Positions 51,727 to 61,700 of a DNA stretch of 64,000 nucleotides are shown piece by piece (the stretch's first letter is position 1; each line of letters begins with the position of its first letter). Below the pieces are notes generated by a model that saw only the letters and a list, made by a program, of their open reading frames with translations, made no database searches and was not told the origin of the DNA. Location: NCBI GenBank assembly GCA_038321965.1, contig JBBQFL010000004.1, positions 62,001 to 126,000 of the forward strand, read 5' to 3'. The position numbers were made by a program, and so were the translations under genes. The stretch is from UKL13-2 sp038321965. Lineage in GTDB: Bacteria > Pseudomonadota > Gammaproteobacteria > Burkholderiales > Usitatibacteraceae.

Positions 51727-52877
51727 CCGCCATGTCCCCGTATCAATGCCTGGTCGAGGTCGTCGATCAGGTCGTCGACGTGTTCGATGCCTACCGATAA
51801 ACGCAGCAAGTCGCTTGGCACAGGTGTCCCTGCGCCCTCCACGCTTGCGCGATGCTCGATCAAGCTCTCCACGCCGCCCAGCGAGGTGGCCCGTTTCCAG
51901 ATTTTTACATTTGCCGCTGTCGCGATCGCGGCCGCTTCTCCGGCCTTGACGCGGATCGACAGCATACCGCCGAACCCGCCAAGCATCTGGCGCTCGGCAA
52001 TTTCGTGGCCCACAAAGCCCTTCAAGCCGGGATACAGCACTTCAGACACCAGCGAATGATGACTGAAGAATTCGGCAATACTTTCCGCTGCCTTGCATGC
52101 CGCGTTGACCCGCAGATACAGGGTGCGCATGCCGCGCAACAGCAGCCAGGCTTCGAAAGAACCCATCGTCCCACCCAGTTGCGCACGAACGCTTTTCACC
52201 CGCGTCCAATACTCGGAATCTACCTGGGCAATCAACGCGCCAGCGATCAAATCTGAATGGCCATTGAGGTACTTCGTCGCCGAATGCATGACGATATCCG
52301 CACCTAAGGTCAGTGGACGGGTGAGCACCGGCGATGCAGTGGTCGAATCGACGACCAGCATTGCGCCACCGGCATGGGTGATTTCCGCCGCGGCGGCAAT
52401 ATCGGTAATGGTCCATAACGGATTGGCCGGCGTTTCAATCCAAACCAGCTTGGTTTTGCCGAACCGCATGCTGCGCTTTAACTCATTCAAGTCTGACATG
52501 TCGATGAATTCGACCTGAAGGCCCCACTGCGTCGCAAAATTCATTAGCCAGTTGCGCAGCGACCAATACATGACCTTCGGCGCGATGACATGGCTGCCAG
52601 GCTTCAGTGCAAGGAAAGTCGCCGTCGCGGCAGCCATGCCGGATGAGAATAATGCTGCGCGCTCGCCCTTCTCCAGTGCGCACAGAACGGCCTCAGCCTG
52701 ATCGAACGAGGGATTATGGTCGCGCGCATATACCCGGCCATTGCGATATTGATTGTCTGCATCGCGTACATATGTGGTGGAGGTATGAATCGGCGGTGAG
52801 ATGGCCTTGGTTTCTTCATCCACCCAGCCCAGCGCTTGCGCGGCGACGGTTTCAGGCATCGCTCGTTTTGCATCCAT
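51723..52877 (-). CDS. Cys/Met metabolism PLP-dependent enzyme
   Basis: This 384-residue protein is a fold-type I enzyme of the cystathionine gamma-synthase/beta-lyase family. PLP lysine K202 is in 'VMHSATKYLNGHSDL', with 'ETPANPLWTITDI' and 'VYARDHNPSFDQAEAVL' as family motifs. The usual Y-G-G/P-T loop is replaced by 'KVMYWSLRNWLMNF', so the specific reaction (synthase, lyase or desulfhydrase) cannot be set. It sits one base after the NUDIX gene and overlaps the GAF gene, in the same operon as alaS. Confidence 0.9.
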   Translation of the reverse strand: MDAKRAMPETVAAQALGWVDEETKAISPPIHTSTTYVRDADNQYRNGRVYARDHNPSFDQAEAVLCALEKGERAALFSSGMAAATATFLALKPGSHVIAPKVMYWSLRNWLMNFATQWGLQVEFIDMSDLNELKRSMRFGKTKLVWIETPANPLWTITDIAAAAEITHAGGAMLVVDSTTASPVLTRPLTLGADIVMHSATKYLNGHSDLIAGALIAQVDSEYWTRVKSVRAQLGGTMGSFEAWLLLRGMRTLYLRVNAACKAAESIAEFFSHHSLVSEVLYPGLKGFVGHEIAERQMLGGFGGMLSIRVKAGEAAAIATAANVKIWKRATSLGGVESLIEHRASVEGAGTPVPSDLLRLSVGIEHVDDLIDDLDQALIRGHGG

Positions 52878-52878
52878 G

Positions 52879-53442
52879 TCAGACCTTTTTGTCGCCAGGG
52901 GCAGTTAAATTAATGAGAGGCCGATCGATGAACTTAACCTCAAGACCGCGAGATTTCATCCAGTCTGCAACGGCAAAACCCGTTGCGCGTGGCCAGGGAC
53001 GCAGTTCGTGCGGCTGATAGCGCCGGTAATCAATGAGCTCCGGGCTCATGCAAATTTGGCCAGTCGCTACCACGTGGTAGCAAAGCATGATTTCGTTCTT
53101 GCGCTCGAATATGTAATTACCGATCAGATTTGTTTCGACTACGTCGAGATTGAGCTCCTCCTTGACCTCGCGCGCCACACCGATCTTCGGGTCTTCATTT
53201 TTTTCAAGATACCCCGTGACCAGGGCAAACGCACCTACCGGCCAGCCTGCGCCGCGCGCAAGCACGATCGTTCCCTCGTGCTCGACCAGCGCACCGACCG
53301 CTGGCGTGGGATTCTGCCACTGCACAAACCCGCAGGTGTCGACCGGACAGGCACGCCGCGTCCGCACGCCGCCGTCGTCCTCGATCTCGCGATCGATCAG
53401 TTCAGTGGCGCAGCGCGGGCAGTGTTTGAAGACTTCGAACAC
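52879..53442 (-). CDS. NUDIX hydrolase with N-terminal zinc ribbon
   Basis: This 187-residue protein has a zinc ribbon at the start ('HCPRCATEL', then 'RRACPVDTCGF') and a complete Nudix box 'GYLEKNEDPKIGVAREVKEE' (G-x5-E-x7-R-E-x-x-E-E), continuing into 'LNLDVVETNL'. This architecture recalls NAD(+) diphosphatase-like proteins. It lies 3 bases after alaS and one base before the PLP gene, a tight operon. The substrate is inferred only by resemblance. Confidence 0.92.
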   Translation of the reverse strand: MFEVFKHCPRCATELIDREIEDDGGVRTRRACPVDTCGFVQWQNPTPAVGALVEHEGTIVLARGAGWPVGAFALVTGYLEKNEDPKIGVAREVKEELNLDVVETNLIGNYIFERKNEIMLCYHVVATGQICMSPELIDYRRYQPHELRPWPRATGFAVADWMKSRGLEVKFIDRPLINLTAPGDKKV

Positions 53443-53445
53443 GTT

Positions 53446-56079
53446 CTATACCGCGCGCTGCGACACCCAGTCTTTGACACTGGCGAGCGCTGCCGGCAAC
53501 GCCGCCGCATCGGACCCACCGGCCATCGCCATGTCCGGTTTTCCGCCACCCTTGCCGCCGACCTGCAAGGCAACATAGTTGACCAAATCGCCCGCCTTGA
53601 ATTTCGCGATCAAGTCACTGGTCACACCCGCGGCCAAGCTGACTTTGGCGCCTTCTGTGACGGCCAGCACAATCACCGCTGACTTCAGTTTGCCTTTGAG
53701 TTGATCCATCGTTTCGCGCAACGTTTTGGCATCGCCACCCTCCAGCTTTGCGGCGAGCACTTTCACGCCATTTACGTCGGTAGCCTGAGTGACCAAATCT
53801 CCGCCCTGCGATGCCGCGAGCTTGGACTTGAACTGTGCAAGCTGCTTTTCCAACGCCTTGACGTTCTCGACGATCTGCTCGATCTTTGTAGATACTTCCA
53901 GCGGCTGCGATTTCAATAACGACGCAGCCTGTTTGAGCTGCTTCTCCATGTTTTGCACATACTCGAACGCGACAGAGCCCGCGACCGCTTCGACTCGACG
54001 CACACCTGCGGCAACACCGCCTTCAGCAACAATTTTGAACAGGCCAATATCCCCGGTGCGCGCTACGTGGGTACCACCGCAAAATTCCCGCGACGAGCCA
54101 ATATCGAGCACGCGTACAACATCGCCGTACTTCTCACCGAACAGCATGGTTGCACCCGATTTCTGCGCTTCCTCAATCGGCATCACACGCGATTGTGTTG
54201 CCTCGTTTTTCAAAATCTCGGCGTTCACGATGGACTCCACCCGTAAAACTTCATCGGCCGTCATTGGCGCATTGTGCGCAAAGTCAAAGCGCGTCTTGTC
54301 CGCATCGACCAGCGAGCCTTTTTGTTGCACATGTGCACCCAGCACATCGTGCAAGGCCTTGTGCATGATGTGTGTTACCGAGTGATGCCGCATCGTGCGT
54401 TGGCGCTTGTGCAAGTCCACATTGGCGGCTACGGTGTCGCCAACGGCGAGTTCGCCGGTGGTGACCGATCCGTAATGACCGAATACATCGGCTTGAATTT
54501 TCTGCGTGTCCTGCACCTGGAACAGCGCGAGGCAAGTGCCGCCCTTGGTGAGTTCGCCGCTGTCGCCGATCTGGCCGCCGGACTCGGCATAGAACGGCGT
54601 CTTGTCCAACACCACAACGCCCTCTTCCCCTGCTGCCAGGCGATCAACCAACCCGCCGCCGCGATACAACGCAACCACCCGCCCCTCTTCGGAAAGCGTG
54701 TCGTAGCCACGAAATTGCGTTTTAGCACCGGCGTACGCGAGCGCCGCGCCCGCCTTGAATTTCGATCCGGCGCGCGAGCGTTCCTGTTGTCCGGCCATCG
54801 CCTTTTCAAAACCTGCCATATCGACTTCAAAGCCGCGCTCGCGGCCGATGTCTGCCGTCAGATCGATCGGGAAACCGTAGGTATCGGAGAGTTTGAACGC
54901 CGTGTCGCCGTCGAGACGCTTGGCATCGGCCTTCATTGCGCCCTCAAGTATTTCCATGCCTTTCTCAAGCGTCTCACCGAAGCGCTCTTCTTCCTGTTTC
55001 AATACGGCTTTAACGCGATCTTTCGACTGAGCGATTTCCGGGAATGCATCTCCCATCACATTGGCCAGATCATCGACCAGTTTGTAAAAAAACGGTTGCT
55101 TCTGACCGAGCTTGTAGCCATGGCGCATCGCGCGGCGCGAGATGCGCCGCAGCACGTAGCCGCGACCAGCGTTCTCAGGAATCACGCCATCGCAAACCAG
55201 AAATGAACAAGCACGGATATGGTCGGCAATCACCCGCAAGCTCGGATTAGCCAGATCAGTTATATTGGTTTCACGCGCCGCCGCCTTGATCAGCGCCTGA
55301 AACAAATCGATTTCGTAATTGGCGTGCACGTGTTGCAGTACCGCCGACAAGCGCTCTAGTCCCATGCCGGTATCGACGGAAGGCTTGGGCAGAGGAATCA
55401 TCGGTCCATCCGCGACTTCGCGGTTGAACTGCATGAACACGAGATTCCAGATCTCGATAAAGCGATCACCGTCTTCATCAGGCGAACCGGGAGGCCCGCC
55501 GGGAATATGCGCGCCGTGGTCATAAAAAATTTCGCTGCACGGGCCGCAAGGGCCGGTATCGCCCATCATCCAGAAATTGTCGGATGCGAATTTGGCGCCC
55601 TTGTTGTCGCCGATTCGAATAATACGATTTGCAGGCACGCCGATTTCGTTGGTCCAGATGTCGTAGGCCTCGTTATCATCGGCATACACCGTAACCAACA
55701 GCTTTTCCTTGGGCAGCTTGTAAATCTCGGTCAGCAATTCCCAAGCGTATTTGATCGCATCGTGCTTGAAGTAATCGCCAAAACTGAAATTGCCCAGCAT
55801 CTCGAAAAAGGTATGGTGACGCGCCGTGTAGCCGACGTTTTCCAGATCGTTGTGCTTGCCACCGGCGCGCACGCAGCGTTGCGAGGTCACGGCGCGAACG
55901 TAGGCGCGCTTTTCCTTGCCCAGAAAGCAGTCCTTGAACTGGTTCATGCCGGCATTGGTGAACAGCAACGTTGGATCATCACCCGGGACCAACGAGCTGG
56001 AGGCCACATGGGTATGGCCTTTCGATACAAAAAAGTCGATAAAAGCCTGACGAATGCCGGAAACGGTGGTGAGATTCAT
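53446..56079 (-). CDS. alaS: Alanyl-tRNA synthetase
   Basis: AlaS charges tRNA-Ala. This full-length 877-residue protein has the class II catalytic core ('RHHTFFEMLGNFSFGDYFKH', 'VDTGMGLERLSAVLQ'), the editing domain zinc motif 'HSVTHIMHKAL' (H-x3-H) with 'REFCGGTHVART' (Cys and His), and the C-terminal 'GGKGGGKPDMAMAGG' that is typical of the C-Ala domain. It is the first gene of alaS-NUDIX-PLP-GAF. The frame begins 'MNLTTVSGIRQAFIDFFVSK', the usual start. Confidence 0.98.
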   Translation of the reverse strand: MNLTTVSGIRQAFIDFFVSKGHTHVASSSLVPGDDPTLLFTNAGMNQFKDCFLGKEKRAYVRAVTSQRCVRAGGKHNDLENVGYTARHHTFFEMLGNFSFGDYFKHDAIKYAWELLTEIYKLPKEKLLVTVYADDNEAYDIWTNEIGVPANRIIRIGDNKGAKFASDNFWMMGDTGPCGPCSEIFYDHGAHIPGGPPGSPDEDGDRFIEIWNLVFMQFNREVADGPMIPLPKPSVDTGMGLERLSAVLQHVHANYEIDLFQALIKAAARETNITDLANPSLRVIADHIRACSFLVCDGVIPENAGRGYVLRRISRRAMRHGYKLGQKQPFFYKLVDDLANVMGDAFPEIAQSKDRVKAVLKQEEERFGETLEKGMEILEGAMKADAKRLDGDTAFKLSDTYGFPIDLTADIGRERGFEVDMAGFEKAMAGQQERSRAGSKFKAGAALAYAGAKTQFRGYDTLSEEGRVVALYRGGGLVDRLAAGEEGVVVLDKTPFYAESGGQIGDSGELTKGGTCLALFQVQDTQKIQADVFGHYGSVTTGELAVGDTVAANVDLHKRQRTMRHHSVTHIMHKALHDVLGAHVQQKGSLVDADKTRFDFAHNAPMTADEVLRVESIVNAEILKNEATQSRVMPIEEAQKSGATMLFGEKYGDVVRVLDIGSSREFCGGTHVARTGDIGLFKIVAEGGVAAGVRRVEAVAGSVAFEYVQNMEKQLKQAASLLKSQPLEVSTKIEQIVENVKALEKQLAQFKSKLAASQGGDLVTQATDVNGVKVLAAKLEGGDAKTLRETMDQLKGKLKSAVIVLAVTEGAKVSLAAGVTSDLIAKFKAGDLVNYVALQVGGKGGGKPDMAMAGGSDAAALPAALASVKDWVSQRAV

Positions 56080-56201
56080 GACGTTTTACGAGGGAAGTCT
56101 GCGCGAAATGGCGAAGTATCGATTTTACCTTAGGCAGCCTGCGCAGACGCACGGCGCCTAGCCAATCGGCTGAGCGCGCCACAATTCAATACAATTACAA
56201 A

Positions 56202-56996
56202 ATGATCTGGTTACTGACATATGCGCTGACCGGCGCAATGGTGGGTTTTATCGCGGGGCTGTTGGGTATCGGCGGTGGGATGACGCTGGTGCCGATTCTG
56301 GCCGCGCTGTTTTCGGCGCAGGCGTTGACGGCAGACCACAATGTCCATATGGCGTTGGCCACCGCGATGGCCTCTGCCGCATTTACATCCAGCGCCAGCG
56401 TGCATGAGCACCACAAGCACGGCGGTGTGGATTGGACAACGGTCAAATTGATGGTGCCGGGCATGGTGACGGGTGCACTGATGTCAACCTTTGCCAGCGG
56501 CTGGCTCACACAACGCACACTCGCGATTGCCTTCGCGATCATCGTTTTCGGCGCTGCGACACAGTTGCTGCTGGGGAAAAAACCACATGCGGCGCGCACC
56601 ATGCCAGGCCCGATGCCGTCTTTTTTCATTGGCCTATGCATAGGTACGTTATCCGGGCTGGTCTCAGCTGGCGGCACGTTCCTGATCATGCCGGTGATGC
56701 TTTATTGCGGTATTGCCATGCATACCGCCATTGGGACGGGAGCTGCCATTGGCATACCTGTCACCGTGATCGGTACGCTGGGTTACGTCGCCAGCGGATG
56801 GCGCGTGAGCGACCTACCTGATTACCACTTGGGGTTTGTGTATCTGCCTGCACTGGGTGCGCTTGTTGCCACCAGCGTGTTGACAGCACCTGCCGGCGCG
56901 AGATTGGCACGGCGCCTGCCCGTGACAACACTTAAGCGCATCTTCGCCCTGCTGATGTACGTGCTGGCGATAAAGATGGCCGTATCGTACTGGTAG
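56202..56996 (+). CDS. TauE/SafE family anion exporter/permease
   Basis: This 264-residue inner-membrane protein has about eight hydrophobic segments in two repeats. The start 'LTGAMVGFIAGLLGIGGGMT' and the second half's 'GTLSGLVSAGGTFLIMPVML' are the glycine-rich repeat motifs of the TauE/SafE family, which is thought to move sulfite, sulfoacetate or similar anions. A stray 'HEHHKHGG' segment lies between helices. It is divergent from alaS, with no transported-substrate genes nearby. Confidence 0.9.
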   Translation: MIWLLTYALTGAMVGFIAGLLGIGGGMTLVPILAALFSAQALTADHNVHMALATAMASAAFTSSASVHEHHKHGGVDWTTVKLMVPGMVTGALMSTFASGWLTQRTLAIAFAIIVFGAATQLLLGKKPHAARTMPGPMPSFFIGLCIGTLSGLVSAGGTFLIMPVMLYCGIAMHTAIGTGAAIGIPVTVIGTLGYVASGWRVSDLPDYHLGFVYLPALGALVATSVLTAPAGARLARRLPVTTLKRIFALLMYVLAIKMAVSYW

Positions 56997-57041
56997 CGGC
57001 GCAGGATCATGCGTTACATTTGAATCGCGCGGATCGCCATT

Positions 57042-57083
57042 CTGCGCGGCTTTCAGGCGGGAAACGCCTGAAAACCCCCGCCA
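57042..57083. repeat. Hairpin related to the 44-nt palindrome
   Basis: CTGCGCGGCTTTCAGGCG opens like copy A, and an inner hairpin TTTCAGGCG/CGCCTGAAA (57051-57059 and 57065-57073) has a 5-base loop. The right arm (AACCCCCGCCAA) differs from the other copies. It lies 45 bases after the TauE/SafE stop and may be a divergent member or a separate terminator-like hairpin. Confidence 0.5.
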
Positions 57084-57517
57084 ATGTTGGAGTTTATAGT
57101 CGCTGTTCGGAACCTGATTTCACTAGCTGGTGTTTCCTTAACGGCGCCCCAAGTTTTTTCTCCGCAGTCATCCGACGTGTCCACAAATTGCCAGCGGCCG
57201 GGTCACTCGGTCTGTGAACGAGGCAACTTAGAAAGTTCTTTGGCGCAAACTGCGCGGCTAAAACGCAAACTCACTTTGCAATGCGCATACACAGCGAAGC
57301 TAGCGAGTAATTCCATGCCAAACCCTCCGGCGAAAATAGGCATCGAGTAAATGGTGCTGACACACCTGCATTCCTGCAACTAAGAGCTGGGCCCGCAACA
57401 ATGCCAACAGCTTAATTGCGCCCCTCGGTTCTCTCACCTGAATCCATTGAAAATCTACCGCGTGGGAATGATGTGAAATAATTGTTATCCAATTGTGGCT
57501 TTCGAGCGTCAAAAATA
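57084..57517. other. Gene-free stretch upstream of the OmpA-FecR gene
   Basis: About 430 bases. Short open frames here show no domain or good ribosome-binding site. The promoter of the following gene should lie here, but I could not identify it. Confidence 0.4.
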
Positions 57518-58759
57518 ATGACTCATGCACTTCGTTCGTGTGAACGATTCCATTTCTTATCGCTCTCCGTTTGTTTAGTGCTGATCGCGACGTTGTGCTT
57601 ACCGGTGGCAGTAGCGGTCGAGACCTCTGTAGATGACATGGTCAATGCTTTAGCTGGAAAAAATACTGCGCCAGCCGTCGGCGGCACATTGCGCACGCGC
57701 GGCCTTGGCAATGGCAAGGCGGCGTCGCCCGTCGGACAACTGCAACTGTCCGTGCAATTTGACGTTGCCAAAGCAACGATAAGCGAAGAGAGCAAGGCGC
57801 TACTGAACGCGCTGGGGACTGCCATGAATTCGCCATCGCTCGCTGGACGGCGATTTCGTATTGAGGGTCATACCGACGGGGTCGGCGATGCGCAAATGAA
57901 CTTGCGCTTGTCCGAGCGGCGGGCGCAGAGTGTCAGGCAGTTTCTTCTCGATCGAGCGGGCGTAGATGGCACTCGTCTCATAGCGGTAGGCAAAGGCAGC
58001 AGCGAGCCCATTGATCGCGCCAATGCGGCAGCGGCAGCAAATCGGCGTGTCGTGGTCGTGGCGCTTGACGATGGCGCGCGGGAACCTGTCGCGCCTGCAC
58101 CAGTGGTCGCATCAACGCCATCTTTGCCCGCGCCGTTGCTACAAGCTGACGACACTGCCGTCGGCATCGTTCAGCAGCTTCAGGGTGAAGCGACTGTGAC
58201 AAGGCGGGGCATGACCACAACGATCCGGCAGGGAGACAGTGTGCAGGAGGGTGACAATATTTCAGCTGCGCAAAGTGCTGCGCTGCTCGTGCAACTCAGT
58301 GACGGCGCAAAGCTTTTAGTGCGCCAGAATACCCGCGTCAAACTGAGCCAGATCGTCAATATCGGCGCGCTGGACAAACTCAAACATGCCATCGATCTGA
58401 CGGTGGGCGCCATTCGCTACGTAACCGGCGGCGTCGGCAAGTCCCGCCCGCAAAACGTGGCCTTCAAAACACCGACGGCGACTATCGGCATTCGCGGTAC
58501 CGATATTGAGATCGTTCACGCACCAAAGCTGCGCAGCATGCAGGCATCGGGCACCTACGTTCGCGTGAACCGTGGCGAAATTGAACTTGGCGGCAACGAC
58601 GGCTCGACGGTGACGTTGGCGATCAATGAGCAAGCGTTCGCCGGCGCGCCGGGGATAAAAGTGCGTGGCGGCACGAGCGAACCGGCGGTGAAGAAAATCG
58701 ATGCGCCAGCAAACGTGTTCGCAAGTGGCGATCTTGATTCGCTACTGGAATCGCGTTAG
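57518..58759 (+). CDS. OmpA-like peptidoglycan-binding + FecR domain protein
   Basis: This protein is about 413 residues from the ATG at 57518, with a hydrophobic signal-like segment near 14-33. An OmpA-family C-terminal-type domain (77-184) contains 'RIEGHTDGVGDAQMNLRLSE' and continues with 'RRAQSVRQFL', the peptidoglycan-contacting residues. A Pro/Ala linker leads to a FecR domain (about 215-330: 'QLQGEATVTRRG', 'LVRQNTRVKLSQ', 'TPTATIGIRGTDIEIVH'). Proteins of this architecture are periplasmic and peptidoglycan-anchored, of unknown role. It converges with the CHAT gene, with only 4 bases between the stops. Confidence 0.88.
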   Translation: MTHALRSCERFHFLSLSVCLVLIATLCLPVAVAVETSVDDMVNALAGKNTAPAVGGTLRTRGLGNGKAASPVGQLQLSVQFDVAKATISEESKALLNALGTAMNSPSLAGRRFRIEGHTDGVGDAQMNLRLSERRAQSVRQFLLDRAGVDGTRLIAVGKGSSEPIDRANAAAAANRRVVVVALDDGAREPVAPAPVVASTPSLPAPLLQADDTAVGIVQQLQGEATVTRRGMTTTIRQGDSVQEGDNISAAQSAALLVQLSDGAKLLVRQNTRVKLSQIVNIGALDKLKHAIDLTVGAIRYVTGGVGKSRPQNVAFKTPTATIGIRGTDIEIVHAPKLRSMQASGTYVRVNRGEIELGGNDGSTVTLAINEQAFAGAPGIKVRGGTSEPAVKKIDAPANVFASGDLDSLLESR

Positions 58760-58763
58760 CCCT

Positions 58764-61700
58764 TCATTGCGCTGCCAACCTCGCCCCGCCCTCACCCACC
58801 ACCGTAAACGGCGCCCAGTAAAGCGGGTGCGAGAACTTCGAATTGCTGCGCAGCTTCTGCATCGACACCCGTAGTGCTTCGGCCTTGCCCAACTTTGCAT
58901 CCGCCGCATAGGACTTCAACATCTCGGTCGTGATGAGCACCGCAGACTCCGATTCAACATACCAGTTCGACACGAGTAACGACCGTGCACCGGCGTAGAA
59001 GAATGCCTTGGCCAAGCCGGAAAGCCCTTCAGCACCTACCGTACCGTCCGGTGCAGCAGTATTGCAAGCCGACAACAATACCCAATCCGCACTCAGCTTC
59101 AGTTGCGCGACTTCGGACGCGGTCAGATAACCATCATCCAGCACCGTGCCTTCTTTCGGTGGCGTGAGGATCAAGCCCGGCTCTACCATGCCGCTCATTT
59201 CGCCTGCCATCACACCGTGCGTGGCAAAGGCAATGACCCGGTGCCGGGACAAGTCCATCTGCTTGACGGCGGTTTCGCTGGCGTAACTCTGCAAATACAA
59301 AGCGGTTTCAGGTGCGGCGAGCGTTTTTGCCAGTGCGCGCAATTCGTCGGCTGTTTCAGGCAATGGATCTGCCTGCCGGACAGCATTGACATCGGCGATG
59401 TAGATTGTGCCCTGTCCGGTGCTGCTGCTTGCATCGGGGGCAAATATTGCTCGGGCTGCCAGGCCACGCCGTGCGCCGGGCTGGCCGCCAAGTACCGGAT
59501 TGCCAAAGCCGACAAACGCAATGTCGCCCAGCGCGGGGCGGTTGAAGGTACGCAGGGCCCGCAATGCTGCGACAGAAGGAATGGTCGAGAAGGCATAACG
59601 ATCAGCGAGCCAGGTATTGGACTTTGCGTCCGGTTCGAACTTGTCTACCAATATTGAGAACGGCAAGCTCTGCAAGGCACCGTCGGGCACCAGAATGATG
59701 TGGCGCGCACCGGACACACTGGCTTCGAGTGGTGCGAAGACTTTTTGGTAGAGCGCGTTCGCAGCCTTCACGTCGAACGGTTTTACTTGCTGGTTCTGCA
59801 TGGGGTCAAGCAGGGACCGTAGGGCAGTTACCTGTGCAACGAGTTGTTTGCTCGTTATATCAAGCCGTAGAAAGTCGATGCGGTCGGCGCGCAAGACCCA
59901 GGCAAACGTTCCCGCTCTTTCATCCGTGAGGTAGCTGACCATCGCTTCATCAGCCTTCAACAACTTTTGTAGTTCTGAGACGGCGATGGGTGCCGGACTG
60001 ACCAGCGCGTCGTATTCTGGGAAGCGAATGGAGATCGTGCGCGTTTGCTCGATCAGCGCTTTTTCCAGGCCAGCGAATTCTTCACGAAGCGCTGCGATCC
60101 GAGCGTTGTCGCGCGTAGCGGGTGTCTGGCCCAAGGCATCGAGAAGAGCCTTGTCAGTATTGACGAGTTTGGCTTCTGCGTCTTGCCGCTCGCGAATGAC
60201 TTTTGCCAACTCGCCACCTTGCGCGGCGAAGCGCACAGCCATTTGCGCAACGCTTTGTCCGACGCTGGAAGCCTGTGCGAGTTGAAAGGCATCGAAGGAT
60301 TCTGAAATCGCACCGGTATCGCGAATCCTGTCCAAACGGCTGATGTGGGCAACAAAAGTGCCTCGCTTCAGCTTTTGCTCAGATTGCGCGCCCGAGACGC
60401 TGCCGGCCATGACTGCAAAGCGCTTGCGAAGTAATTCAAATGCACGACGCGAATACACAATAGCCTCCGTGCTTCGACCCTGGCTCATTGACAGTCCTGC
60501 CAGGTTGTTTAGGGCCAAGGCCACATCGGGATGGTCCGGGCCAAGGGATTTCTCACGAATCGCCAGCGACCTTTTGTAAAGCGGCTCGGCCGGTGCGTAC
60601 TGGCCTTGGGCTTGGTAGAGCAACGCGAGGTTGTTCAGGCTCTGGGCCACTTCGGGGTGGTCCGGGCCAAGGGCCTTCTCACGGATCGCCAGGGACTGCT
60701 TGAAAAGCAGCTCGGCCGGTGCGTATTGGCCTTGCGTTCGATATAGCTCCGCGAGGTTGTTTACGCTCCGAGCCACATTGGGATGGTCCGGGCCAAGGGA
60801 CTTCTCACGGATCGCCAGCGCACGCTTGTAGAGTGGTTCGGCAAGCGCGTATTGGCCTTGGGTTTTGTAGAGTAACGCGAGGCTATTCAGGCTCTGGGCC
60901 ACATCGGGATGGTCCGGGCCAAGAGCCTTCTCACGGATCGCCAGGGCACGCTTGAAAAGCGGCTCGGCCGGTGCGTACTGGCCTTGGGTTCGATAAAGCT
61001 CCGCGAAGTTGTTCAGGCTCTGAGCCACAACGGGGTGGTCCGGGCCAAACGCCTTCTCACGAATCGCCAACGCACGCTTGAAAAGTGGTGCGGCCAGTGC
61101 ATACCGGCCTTGGGCTTGGAAGAGCAACGCGAGGTTGTTCAGGCTGAGGGCCACATCGGCGTGGTCCGGGCCAAGGGACTTTTCTCGGATTGCGAGCGCA
61201 CGCTTGAAAAGTAGCTCAGCCGGCCCGTATTGGCCTTGGGCCTCGTCGAGATCCGCGAGGTTGTTCAAGCTCCGAGCCACATTCGGGTGGTCTGGGCCAA
61301 AGGTCTTCTCACGGATCGCCAGCGCACGCTTGTAGAGTGGCTCGGCAAGCGCGTATTGGCCTTGGGTTTTGTAGAGCAGCGCGAGGTTGTTCAGGGCCGT
61401 GGCGACATTGGGATGGTTCGGGCGATGGGACTTCTCACGGATCGCCAGTGCACGCTTGTACAGTAGCTCAGCTGGTGCGTATTGGCCTTCGGCTTTGTAT
61501 AGCGTCGCCAGGTTACTCAGGTCGCGCGCCACGTCGGGGTGATCCGGGCCAAGAGACTTCTCACGGATCGCCAGCGCGCGTTTCAAAAGCGGCTCGGCAA
61601 GCGCGAACTTGCCCTGAGCCAGATACACCTCAGCAAAATTGTGAAGGCTGGTAGCGAGGTCTGGGCTATCGGGTGTGCCCGGCTTTTCGGCCAAATCCAA

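Noticed and set aside
54274..55206. 310-residue open frame antisense to alaS
   Set aside because: Lies wholly within alaS, with no recognisable fold; it is a composition artefact.
57084..57350. 88-residue plus-strand frame in the gap before the OmpA-FecR gene
   Set aside because: No start signal or known fold; not supported.
60474..61607. Tandem repeats as a CRISPR or satellite
   Set aside because: They encode regular 42-residue TPR units with no spacers.
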